Assembly (NCBI GenBank): GCA_940671915.1
Contig: CALNVZ010000174.1
Location: 16,115,515 to 16,179,514 of the forward strand
Length of the DNA stretch: 64,000 bases
Direction: 5' to 3'
Source of the DNA: Paracentrotus lividus
Lineage: Eukaryota; Echinodermata; Echinoidea; Camarodonta; Echinidae
Shown: positions 23,060 to 34,452 of the stretch, piece after piece
How positions within the stretch are numbered: the first letter of the stretch is position 1
How the letters are laid out: every line of letters begins with the position of its first letter
Made by a program: the position numbers and the translations under genes
Notes under the pieces: model-generated
Seen by the model: the letters and a program-made list of their open reading frames with translations, nothing else
What the model was told of the DNA's origin: nothing
Databases searched by the model: none

Positions 23060-24178
23060 ACAGTGTGTCCCACAAAAAATGCTAATGGTACTTTAGACGG
23101 GTATAATATTAAAATTACAAAATTATATTGTTTATATCTTTACACCCGTAAACCACAAGTCGTTTTCTACAACTGGATGAAATTTTATGTGATATGATCC
23201 AAGAATCACAAAGATATGAGCATTTTGTCATTACACATCAGGAAACCTCTCCATCCAAGTTTATATTGAGTAGTACCGGATGTGTCGAATAAAAGAAAAC
23301 CCAAGTTTGATCATTAATACTTTGAAAAAAAATTCAGTAGTAATTATGAAATTTATACCACAAAGTGTAACTCATTACCATTTTAATGATACCTCTCTCT
23401 CAGCTCACCAATATAAGGTATCACTGAACCCCATTGTTTTAGATAATGCCTTGCAAAATTGTGAGTAGTTCACTTTCACGCTCATTGAGGCACCTTTGAA
23501 TAATGCATCTCAAGGAGCATGAAAGTGAGCACTCACAATTTTGCAAGACTTTTTCAGAACAATGGGGTTCAGCGATGCGAGATAATGGTGAGCTAAGAGA
23601 GGTATCATTAAAATGGTAATGAGTTGCACTTTACAGTGATATAAATTTCATAATTACTACTGAAATATTTTTCAAATTATTGATGATCAAACTTGGGTTT
23701 TCTTGTATTCGACACATCCGGTACTACTCAATATAAACTTGGATGGGAGGTTTCCTGCTGTGTAATGACAAAATGCTCATATATCTGTGATTCTTGGACC
23801 ATATCACATAAAATTTCATCCAGTTGTAGAAAATGAATTGTAGTTTATGGGTGTAAAGATTTAAACAATATAATTATGTAATTTTAACACAGGCATGAGA
23901 CAGAGAAATTTCAAAAAAAGAGGAAAATTGCTACCAGTGAGGGAGCGTAGCGATTTTAGGTATAGAAAATTTATGATTTCTTTGGCTGCAACTTCGTCAA
24001 ATCAATCTCGTGTTCCAAGTCTACACACAATGAAAACACCGCCGAAAACACCTCAGCTATGTACATTCAATTTTTTTATTATTTTTTTTTTTTAGAATTT
24101 CAAAATACGCGGATCCGCGGATCCTGTAACATTATACCCATCTAAAGTGCTATAAGCATTTTTTGTGGGACACACTGT
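23060..24178. mobile_element. 1.1-kb palindromic (fold-back) DNA element
   Basis: It starts ACAGTGTGTCCCACAAAAAA and ends with the reverse complement TTTTTTGTGGGACACACTGT. The two arms stay complementary over about 400 bp to a centre near 23499 (TGTGAGTAGTTCACTTTCA against TGAAAGTGAGCACTCACA). The CAGTG terminus and TA-rich flanks (TATAC and ATATA) fit a Tc1/mariner-type MITE, though an exact TA duplication is not certain. The right arm is about 240 bp longer because of an extra block, about 23887-24128. Small open frames (23280-23468 and 23895-24095) are arm sequence, not genes. Confidence 0.85.
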
Positions 24179-24203
24179 ATATAGACTTTGATTGAAAAAA
24201 GAT

Positions 24204-24305
24204 GCCGTGTTGACTTCGGCTCACGGATCACACAGATCCTGTTCACATGTTTCCGTTTTCATCAAGGGTCGAACCCCCTAAGCTGAGTCGATGTGTAAAC
24301 ACGGT
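24204..24305. mobile_element. Short TIR element of the ACCGTGTT family
   Basis: The left GCCGTGTTGACTTCGGCTCA is mirrored by TGAGTCGATGTGTAAACACGGT at the right. Related termini bound the element at 58740-59146, including the internal word GGATCACAC(A/T)GATCCTGTT. It is a non-autonomous family with at least two copies in this window. Confidence 0.65.
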
Positions 24306-24630
24306 CTAGCGGATTGGCTAGATATAGGAAGATGACTGATCTGCACCATCTTCCTGTCTTGTGTCCATGTGGTTTGGGGCATCCCTAATCAATAACAGGT
24401 GCCATATGATCATCATCGTCACGGCAACCACTCCTACTCACTCGGGGGAGCAGAGGCGGAGGGTGCTACGACGACCCTCTCCAATTTACCCCTTCCCTTA
24501 AAGCAAGTAACCCTGTTTCATGATCTTGAAGAACCCATGTGGCTTTGTTCAGGTACATGTATTTTCCTAAATTACCCCCCCCCCCCCAACATCATTTCCC
24601 GAAACCTAAGCATAACCTATATTAAACTCA

Positions 24631-24806
24631 AAGGCCCATATTCTAGACCAAAAACTGAGTTTGTACGAGTTGCAAGTTCTTGAAAAGCTATTGTGCGATC
24701 CTTTTGTCTGATGTTGACTGATGTCAGACAAAATCTACGATCACAATAGCTTTGCACGAACTTGCGACTCATACAAACTCAGTCTTTGGTTCAGAATAGG
24801 AGCCTA
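24631..24806. mobile_element. Hairpin MITE
   Basis: A near-continuous palindrome. CATATTCTAGACCAAAAACT pairs with AGTCTTTGGTTCAGAATAGG, and GTACGAGTTGCAAGTTC...AGCTATTGTG pairs with CACAATAGCT...GAACTTGCGACTC. The centre is near 24715. The ends read AAGGCCCA and GGAGCCTAA. No coding capacity. Confidence 0.8.
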
Positions 24807-26029
24807 AGGAATTAGCATTATGGTGTCAAGGGTATCAGGTGGTCAGCAAATTGAAAGAAATTATGTAAATCGATAGTAACCAATCAGGATCCTTGCTGTG
24901 CATAGACTTCTTACATAAAAGGCTGACTGTGAACCAATCAGAATGGTTGCAATTGATTGTAACTCTTACTATAAAGGACCTACATTGTAGGACCAATAGG
25001 TGAAAGTCTAAAGAAATAATTACACTCATAAAATTGATTACCCCCATCCCCTGGTAAACAGAAAGCAGCATCTCCATATCCTTCACATCAAGTGTATAAT
25101 TAATATTAATTTCTTTCTACTCAAACTAAAACAACAGCAACCAAACTCCAGTTCTGACCTAAAAACTTGCTATATAAATACCAGTCTGAAGCTCAAAGTA
25201 ATCACAGAAATGCACCTGTTTTCAGCATTTTGGGTCTAAGACGAAATGCGAAGCAGGGTTATAGCAGGCCTATACTTGACATCAATGAACTTCAACGGAC
25301 TCAAATCAAATCACTAATGTTTCCGTCCTATTTCTATTTGGGGCGTTAAAACGGGAAGCACAGGCTACACACGTGGGTAGAGGCAAGATTAAACAGACTT
25401 TAAGAAATCATTTCCCCTACGGTTCAAACACATCTGTGGCAACATTCGGGAGAAATTAATCTATTTTTGTGCCAAATACCCAATCTTCCTCGCGGCTTTC
25501 CATCAAATTTTGTTGATACAAGAGGATTTGATTTATAACCCACTCACTGGGCCATGGATGCTTCAACCACATGTATAAACAGGATTCCTACTTCATGGAA
25601 TTAATTTCCGAAAGTCTCTAACATTCATGAGGTTTTATTTGGATGATATGAGGAGTTTGCCAAGGCTCTTCATCTATGTGCATTAAATTCCAATTAAGTT
25701 TCATTGATTTACTTAAGTTTTACTTCAATCCTTCCTTGGGTTCAGGAAATAATTTGTGTGATTCGTGTGAAGGGCAGTAATTTTTAAGATTTATCAGAAA
25801 ACCATGAAGCTAAAATAAGATTTAGCTCCATGATAAAACTTATGGAAATGAATATTCCACAAATTTGACTTGTTAGGCATCTGTCATTTCGTTTCTTCTT
25901 TCACTGATCCCAAAGTAGTTACCTTGGTCAGAAGAATATGACACATAATTAATGGTCATAGAGACACATGTTATAGCCCGTTTACTCATGACTCAAACCT
26001 TTCACATAATTCAATACATACAGAATGAT

Positions 26030-27060
26030 AAAAGAAAATTTGAGGCAGAAGGACAGAGAGAGAGAGAGGGGTGGGGAGGGGGATAAGGGGAGAGAGAGAG
26101 GGAGGAGGTTAAAGGGAAAGTAAAAGTAGAGAGAAGGATATGGGAATGGAGACAGAAGGAGGAAGGGGAGAGAGACAAATGGAGAGATAGCTGAGAGGTA
26201 GAGGAACAGAGAGAGAAGGGGAGGGGAAGGGAGATGAAGAAGAGGGAGAGGAACAGAGGGAGATGGGAAGGGGAATGGAGAAAGATGGGAAGGGGAATGG
26301 AGAAAGAAGGGAAGGGGAAAGGAAAAAGAAGGGGAGGGGAACAGAGAGAGAAGGCGAGGGGAATGCCATGGAGAGAGATGGGGAAGGGAACGTAGAGAGG
26401 TGGGAAGGGGAATGGAGAAAGATGGAAAGGGGAATGGGAAAGATGGAAAGGGGAATGGAGAAAGAAGGGGAGGGGAACAGAGAGAGAATGAGAGGGGAAT
26501 GCCAGAGAGAGAGATGGGGAGGGGAACGTAGAGAGATGGGAAGGGGAATGGAGAAAGATGGGAAGGGGAACAGAGAGACAAGGGGAAAGTAATGGAGAGA
26601 AGGGGAAAGGAACGGAGGAAGAAGGGGAAGGGAATGGAGAAAGAAGGGGAAGGGACCATAGAGAGAAGGGATGGGGGAAGGGAGATGAAGAAGGGGGCTG
26701 AAAGACAGGGGGTTGAGGTGCGGCGGGGGGGGGGGGGGGGGGGGGGGGGGTAATAAATAAAAAATCAAGAGAGTCCAAGACAGAGAAACAGATATAGATG
26801 GAGAAGAAGCCTTTAGAAGCAGAAAAGTGAGGGGAAAATTGTAAAAAGAATGATAGCAAAGAGCTATACAAAGATGGATAGAGATTGAGATATAGACAGA
26901 GAGAAAGAAAGAAAATGTGGGCATACAGATAGAAAGAAAGAGAGAAAGGGTGAAACAGAAAGCAATATACAGAGAAAATGGTAATATATGAGAGTAAAAG
27001 ACAGAGATAGTGACAGACAGACAGGCAGAGATAGCGAGATAGATAGAGGTTATCACACTG
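26030..27060. repeat. Purine-only tract with minisatellite structure
   Basis: About 1 kb of almost pure A/G on the plus strand. Between about 26250 and 26660 an irregular 20- to 25-bp unit recurs (GGAATGGAGAAAGATGGGAA and variants). A 26-G run sits at 26725-26750, and AGAGAGAAAG-type sequence follows to 27060. The minus-strand frames rich in S, P, F and L (up to 319 residues) come from the pyrimidine strand and are not proteins. Confidence 0.92.
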
Positions 27061-29460
27061 GTAGTCATTGATATCTGCTTTCCTGTGACTACATTTGTTT
27101 TAAAAGGGAAGTATTAACTGTGCCACAACCAATGAATGTCGACAACCAATGTCCTGACCATGTATGTCCACAGCCATGACACACAGATATGAAGGACTTT
27201 AACCATAATACTGATATTATCAACCAGGGTACTGATTCATCAAACTGGCTTTTTCAATAATAACTAACAACAGATCAAAGATATAAAATCACAGACTAAC
27301 AAAATAAATTATCTGTACAAAAACTTGCTACAATGCGATGGTCTGCTCCAAATAAAGCAAATTTGGGTGAAATGTGGTAACTTGATATGGCTTCATAAAA
27401 CATTATATCTAAAAATAAAGGGTACATTCCTCTCTGTTCGGGTTATGTTTCAGAGCAATTTCTACAGTTAATACCTCTCCAATAACATATGCAAAATTGT
27501 TAATACTTTCTTCACTGTCACATTAACAAAAAGTTCAAAAACAAAAAAAAGGGCCCATATGGATGTATTCATAGTTTATGCAGTTTGAAAAACACACAAA
27601 ATTTCTTGTTATTGATTACAAATACGTTCTATGGCCAAGTTTTTTGGGGAGTGTCCAAGCGATCATTAGTATCAGCTTCACCTAAGGCTTTCTTTTATGT
27701 TTATTTATGGTATCCTATAGATTTACCTAGATTAAGCAGCAGGGTTGGTGTCAATTACGTCAATAAAAATATGATACCTACTACATTTCTCCAAGCTCAA
27801 GGACAGAAAACAACTGTGGGCAATGGACAGTTCGTTGATATCACTATAACTGTATTCAATTAAAAGAACTTTAATTATAATTATATATTGTATCCTATAG
27901 GTGTAACTTTTACCTAAATTAATTCTTATACATCACTGTTTATTTAGAATGCAAAGAGTGAAACGAGCGGAAAGTAAAGAAAACAACATTGACAAATTTA
28001 ACTTTTTTTTTTTACTTGAGGTACATGATGTCTTTTTTTTATGAAACAAAAAATCCCTATATTTTTTTGTAAATGTTTATTATGTTTTTGTTAGAAGGCT
28101 CTAGTATATTTTAAAAAAAAAAGAGAGATAGAATTATAATTGTTACCATTTGGAGGAGGAAATGAGATTTATTTCAACTTGCAGAAAGTTCTGTCCCTGT
28201 ATTGGTTGCTCAAGCAAATGATATATCTTCTCGGATAGATCAATTGAAGTGTTTTATACATAAATATAAAAAACTAAACCTGTTCTGACAACCATATAAA
28301 ATCTCTCAGAGAATTGCCATAGAGAACCATTTTGAAATCTTGACAACTCCCTCCCCCTCCAAAATAACCCCATTACAGGAATCGACATCTTGATCATTTT
28401 ACTCTTAATTTCCTCCTAATTAATGAACCATCAACCGCATTGGGTTACTCATGCGCTCACAGCCGCCTCAAAACAATTATAAACCTTGAGAAACCCTCAA
28501 ATGCAGTAAGACATTGTTTTTTTTAGAAAAGAAAAACATTTGCTTTATTTGAAGGAAAAAAAACAACATTTGGCATTCCTCCTGGTATTGGTGGACAAGG
28601 AAGGAATTACAGTCTTTGGATAATTTGGGGAAATTTTATTACCGAACATGAATATAATACAGTAATAGTAGCTATGTTCACATGGGACCATCAGGATTTT
28701 AGTCCTCGGGGGTTGTATCCCTAAGAATTTAAACCCCGACGGCTTGTTCTCGAGTCGGGTTCACACGGTGTGCTTATCCTCGAGGATAATAGTCCAGCAG
28801 CAGATTGCAATTTTGGGGCCTAACCTTGTTTTGGCGTCTATAGTTTTTTTTTCAACGGATTATGATTGCCTAAACATTATGTTTCAAGAATCCGATTGCT
28901 GACACTTTGTCAGCATTGAGCATTTTGAGATATGTGACGTCATACAAATGGCGCCAAATTACCCAATTTCCCTCTAGAATTTGAGGAAAATAGATGTTTG
29001 ATATGGAAATTTCAACAGCATTAGGGAGCCTAAATGTCTGCATATCTTCTAAAACCATTTCTAAATATTGTTTTGTTAGGTCACCATGGTTCATACATTA
29101 CATGCTAATTGCATATTGTTCCATAGCGCCCTCAATTTGAAAGTATTAGTTTTCATGAAATAATATGTGCTCCCGAAATGATAGGTTTCAACCCCCACCC
29201 CCTATTTTTTTCTCTGAAAAATATAAATACCAGTCAAGAAGGGATAAGCCTACATTAAATATTTTTGATTCAAGCAGCGAGGATTGGTTTAATGGCTCAA
29301 ATTTTTGTTCCAATAATAGGTTTTTATTTAGATGGTGTTATATGAATAATATTCAATTCAACATTATTGGTTCTTTTCGACCTCTAAAATGAGGGATGAT
29401 AATTCTGGAGAATTGATACACTATCCTGTTACTGAAATAAAGAACAATTTCTCCTAAAGT

Positions 29461-29641
<181 letters not shown>

Positions 29642-30140
29642 AATTCTTATATAGCGCCCTTACAAATAAATGCCTCAAGGCGCTTCACAGTAAAGAAGGT
29701 AATTTGCTCTCCAAGTTAGTATAAACAGATCAGAGGGGAACAAATATGTCTTCAATTTGTTTCTTAAATGTTTGAACGAATTTCAAGAGGAAGAGCATTC
29801 CAATTTTGGACCTGCAAAACTAATAGTTTTTTCACAATTTGGATTGATCTATAGAATTTTCAAAAGAAGGGGGTCTGTTTCGAGATCGTAAAGAGTAATT
29901 GACTGTGGAGAATGAAAACATGTTTGAAATGTATTGAGAGACAAATTATGAATAGACTTCAATACAATAATTGCTACTTTAAACAAAATTCTCTTCGAGA
30001 CAGGTAACCAGTGCAAATCTCTTTTAGTAGGTGTGGCATGATCAAATTTTCTTGCTTTTAAGTATAATACGGCGGCACGGTTTTGGATGCGCTGAAGCCT
30101 TTCAATATATAATTCGCGAAATCTAATCGGCGGCTCAACA
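29642..30140. repeat. Interspersed repeat attached to (AAT)n: TATAGCGCC...GCGCTT type
   Basis: It begins TTATATAGCGCCCTTACAAA and GCCTCAAGGCGCTTCAC. It continues with recognisable words such as AAGAGCATTCCAATTTTGGA, CAGTGCAAATCTCTT and GCGGCACGGTTTTGGATGCGC. I associate this layout (AAT array, then TATAGCGCC, then 'vertically' conserved short words) with an abundant interspersed repeat of marine invertebrate genomes. I cannot name the family. It has no coding capacity in this copy. Confidence 0.55.
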
Positions 30141-30429
30141 CCAAAGATTGAATATATTTATTCTAATGACTTTTAATTCAGAATGATTTTTTTGGTTACA
30201 TTTCAGGGTGAGGAGCTCAGTTGGCCCCATTTATTATGTTTGATCAACATACGGCTAATTTTAACCTTGCTTATTATAAATGACTTTTCTCTATTTAGAA
30301 AGTTTTAACTTTTGATAATGCACTGCATACCTCTGGATCTGGGTCACTACATTATATCAAACTATATACACCAGATCAGTGGGACATAGACTTTGCTTTG
30401 GGGTTAAACCCTTCAAGGTACGTGATTCA

Positions 30430-32080
30430 ATTAGGAGGGGCATAACAGCGAGTTTCCATGGTCTGCTCTTCCCCACACTCACAGCATGTCCGTCCTCTCG
30501 TGATACCAACTTTTCAAAAAGACCTCATTACAGCGTCATGTGCCTGTGCCGAGATGGTTCAGGCATGATAACGTTGGCCATAATGACCTGGTAATAAAAG
30601 AATTTCTTTTGCACTTATGAATAGCCTGTGTGGCATTTTCCTAGCGATGGTTGCGTCCACAGGATCAGCCTAATTATGGCAGAGTTATCAAGGATACTGT
30701 TAGAATGGAGGAAACTATGTCTTGATTTCAATTTTGTTGGTAGGACTGTGATTGTAGATGGGATGAAAGACCCCTCCTGTTTGCCTTCAAAGATGTTCCT
30801 GTGAGGCAATCAGAGATCTTCATCATACAAGAAACTGTATTGGGGGTTATTGGTGTCATTGGTGTATACACATTGAAGAGCAGAGAGTCATAGGCTGCTG
30901 GAGGTGAACAAAAGCTATTCCAATAATTTCTTCCTACACTCTCTTGATGTGTCTAGTCTCTAGTATCAGATATTCCTTCCGGAATCTCTTTAGTATTCAG
31001 AATACGAGTACATCATCAATGGGACAATATCGATATATTAAGTAATAATCCTTCAAGTTAGTATATCTACATATCTATATCGACAGTTCAGTAATCTAGA
31101 GACTTTTCCGGCATAATTAGTCAGGAAACGACTCTTTTATCCTCCATCAACTTCCGGGAAGTATTGTACTCATCAATTCACATTATCAACAGCAGGCCAC
31201 TGAACTCAAACATGGCCAAGGTATTGATCTGTTCGCAGAGGATTCATCAAGCGCATTGTTTTCTTAATGTCTTGATACCATCACACAGGTTTTCATATTG
31301 AAATGTCTTATCAGGTTTGAGGGCTCTTGGAAGCATTCTTCAGCATCTTGGAAAGCTTCGCCTCCTGGAACATGATCAGGGTTTCACTGACTGCACAAGG
31401 ACTGCGTGGGCAACTTGGTCAGCAGTACTTGTGGTCTTGGTTGGGTTTTGTGTAGTCATTTCCCAGAATCCGATTTGTTTCCAGTCTTTCCTACAGCTGT
31501 GGTCATATCCGTTGACTAGATCAATTTGCCATTTTCTCTGTTGACTTTCCATAATGACTGTAGTAAGGTTCTCACCACATTCTATTGCGTCAACACTGAA
31601 AAGGGCACTCTGCAAGCGTTTACATACTCATAGTAAAGCACCTTTGTGCTGTAGCTTCGTGATGCTTTGTCTGAGGACTTCTTGATCATCTCTACAAGCT
31701 GTCATAGTTACATAGACTGGACGGAAGGTCTTGAATGTCATCATCCAGATCTAATGCAAACTGTTCCCACGTTGCCTTCTTTAAGTGGAACGCAGCGGAA
31801 GGGAATTCTGTGAGCTGTGATAGCTGCGTTCACTCTAATATAGCCCGATTGGTTGATGCTGGGTGTGCGGAATGGTTTCTCACATTTTGGCAATGTTGAC
31901 ACCCGGTCAGGGTTGTATCTGCGTCTCCATCGTTCGCTGAGGAAGGAAGAGGGAGCTTTGCATCATGAATGAGCACCATGTGACTTGCATCTGCCCAGTT
32001 TTCGACGAGTTCGCCGTCTCCATTGGTTCTTTAATATTCCCATGTAACATGATGGCTGTTGAAATAGCCACATTGATGTG
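30430..32080 (-). pseudogene. Decayed non-LTR retrotransposon ORF2 fragments (Jockey/I-like)
   Basis: Minus-strand fragments in several frames follow the order of a non-LTR polyprotein. About 32020-31900: endonuclease end, NGDGELVENWADASHMVLIH then DAKLP, followed by ERWRRRYNPDRV. About 31790-31650: KKATWEQFALDLDDDIQDLP then NYDSL, and VEMIKKSSDKASRS. About 31560-31380: the linker with RKDWKQIG and TADQVAHAVL. About 30870-30780: a reverse-transcriptase palm remnant SFLYDEDL, where the family has YADD. About 30510-30440: the C-terminal cysteine motif TCCECGEEQTMETRC. Multiple stops and frameshifts, and missing RT segments, show that it is dead. It lies nested inside the inverted-repeat element. 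The exact clade is uncertain. Confidence 0.75.
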
Positions 32081-34420
32081 GTCTCCAGATACTTCACGAG
32101 GGAGGTTAAAAGTCTGAGTAAGAGGTTTATAGGCAGAGCTTCCAGAGAGATTGAATTGGCTGTTAAGGCAACACAATCTGCCCTAAATTGGAAAAAAAAT
32201 GAGACCTATCATTTGAGTAGCAAACATTTTTTAAATTAAAAAATAGAGGCGCTATAAACAAATATACAAATTATCTTGACATTCATGTCATGCGATATAA
32301 TAAAAACAATATTTAGTAAAGTTCCCAGAGACATTCAGACATTAACTTAGCTGACTAAAAGTGTAGTTTTTCACATTTTTAGAAGAAAATTCTGTTTTTT
32401 GGCGTCTCCATTTTGTATACGTCACATATCTCAAAATGCTCAATGCTTGACAGCCGCAGTGTCAGCAAATCGGTTTCTTCATATTGAAGGTTTGGGCAAT
32501 CATAATCCGTTGAAAAAAAAACTATAGACGCCAAAACAAGGTATATCGAGATGGCGGCTAGACTATAAGTGAATGGCTCGATGACCAGAAGTACAAATTG
32601 TATGTAGCGTGCGCTATTTATTTCCCCGTAGGCGTACTATTCGTCCTCGAGAACATAAACACCGAGTTCGTTCACACGGGCCTTAACTCCAAGTTATCCT
32701 CAAGGACTATGTTCTCGAGGATAACTTGGAGTTAACTTGGAGTTAAGGCTTGCCGTGTGAACGATACTAGTGTTATATAGGGTCCTTGTTTGTAAGTCCA
32801 CAAATGAGTAGGACGGGAGTGGGTGGTAATCAGGTGGGTGATCAGACTTTCTTAGGAGAACTAGAATAGGTGAAATGAAATCACATTGTGAATTAAAATA
32901 TATTTTGTGACAATTGTTCAAAATTTTATCTCCTTTTTAATGGGGGGGGGGGGGTTAGTTGAGGAGAGGGAAAATTAGTTTCACAGATACTGCTTATTCA
33001 AATAACAGTTTTGTGACTGGTTAGCTTAAAACTACATGTACAAAAATGTCACTTTAATCTATAATTTTTATTTCAGTAGTTTCTGAAAGTAGATATTCAG
33101 AGCTTTATACTCTTGTACTTCATTTAAGTATGACCAATTTAAATATTGCATTAAATTAAAAACAACCAATGATACCAATTCTACTTTTCCGTCTTACTTC
33201 AATGAATTGTTGTTTTAGAATTATTTTTGGTCTTGAATAGTTAAGCATTACCCAAGGCTTAACCAGTTTATTGTTTATACTGTATCTGTGCCAATGAAAT
33301 CAAAGAAATACAAACTACAATTTCAATGTACTTCCTTAATAATTGAACAAACTCATTGAAGTCCAGAATAATCACTATTGAATTCATTTATACATATCAT
33401 AGAATAGCAAATTTCATATAGCATAGTTGCGTCTTTTCCATTTTAATACTGAAAATTCCTTTAAAGATTTAGGCTACACATATCATATTTTTGGATGATG
33501 GCCCTTGCCTCAATATTTTGTCATTTTTGGTCACATTGCTTTTCACACCTTGGAGTGACCTCATTTCATGATCCATATTTCATATATATTTATGATAAAG
33601 TTTTTAACCATCCCTTTTCTGGAAATTTATGCCATTTTTCTACAGATTTGCTTCTATAGCAATGACCTTGAACATAAAAAAGAGCACTTTTGACATAGAC
33701 TGCACTTGCAAACAAACTTGGCACGAGAGTGCCCTAAATGTCATCATATCAGAACTAAAATGACTTTCGGATGCACATGGGCTATAATGTCAAGTGACTT
33801 TCAAATTTGGACCCGAAATAGACTTTCTAAACGGTAGTTGCTACACCCTGTGGGAGTTCAGAGTCGGTAATTATCCACCAAAGTCATTAATGATTCACTC
33901 CAAAAGGAGCGTTCCCACCAACAGGACAATTTCTATCTGTAGGATATTATGCATGGCTCAAGTTCATATCCCCTTTTACAAAAATGCTGCTTAAGTACAG
34001 GGAACCTCCACACTGCCAATATCAAATCTATCTTTATTAATCCTGGTGATGCTGTACTGTAACTAATTGAGTTTGAGTTTGTTTATTATCCAAAATACTG
34101 AGCACATTATTACAAAGCATATGAATATGGGACATGAAAAACATCATAGGATAAAAGGTATCAGAAAAATAGCATAAATGCTATGAATTTATCAAATCTT
34201 ATCAATTTGATATGAGACATGTAAATAATATAAAAGAGCTAATGAAAGATGGATATACAAGTCTCTTATATATCCATGGTTAAACCTCTTTTCTTCAAAT
34301 GTATTGCACAGAAAATGTCACAGGCGACAGCATAAAAATAAAAAGGAAAACTGAACAGAAATATATGCATACAAATGTAGAAATTACTCTTTCCCCTTCC
34401 ATGGTCTTTGAGGGTGAAAA

Positions 34421-34452
<32 letters not shown>

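Noticed and set aside
24220-24290. tRNA-derived SINE, suggested by a GGGTCGAACCCC box
   Set aside because: The box lies within the ACCGTGTT terminal-repeat element, and no A box is found at the right distance.
26011-27068. Long minus-strand open frames (225-319 residues) rich in S, P, F and L
   Set aside because: They are translations of a pyrimidine-only tract. The overlapping frames are all open because the composition contains almost no stop codons. There is no domain and no splice context.
31317-31544. 75-residue plus-strand open frame
   Set aside because: It is the antisense of the non-LTR retrotransposon linker (TADQVAHAVL region), which explains the sequence better.
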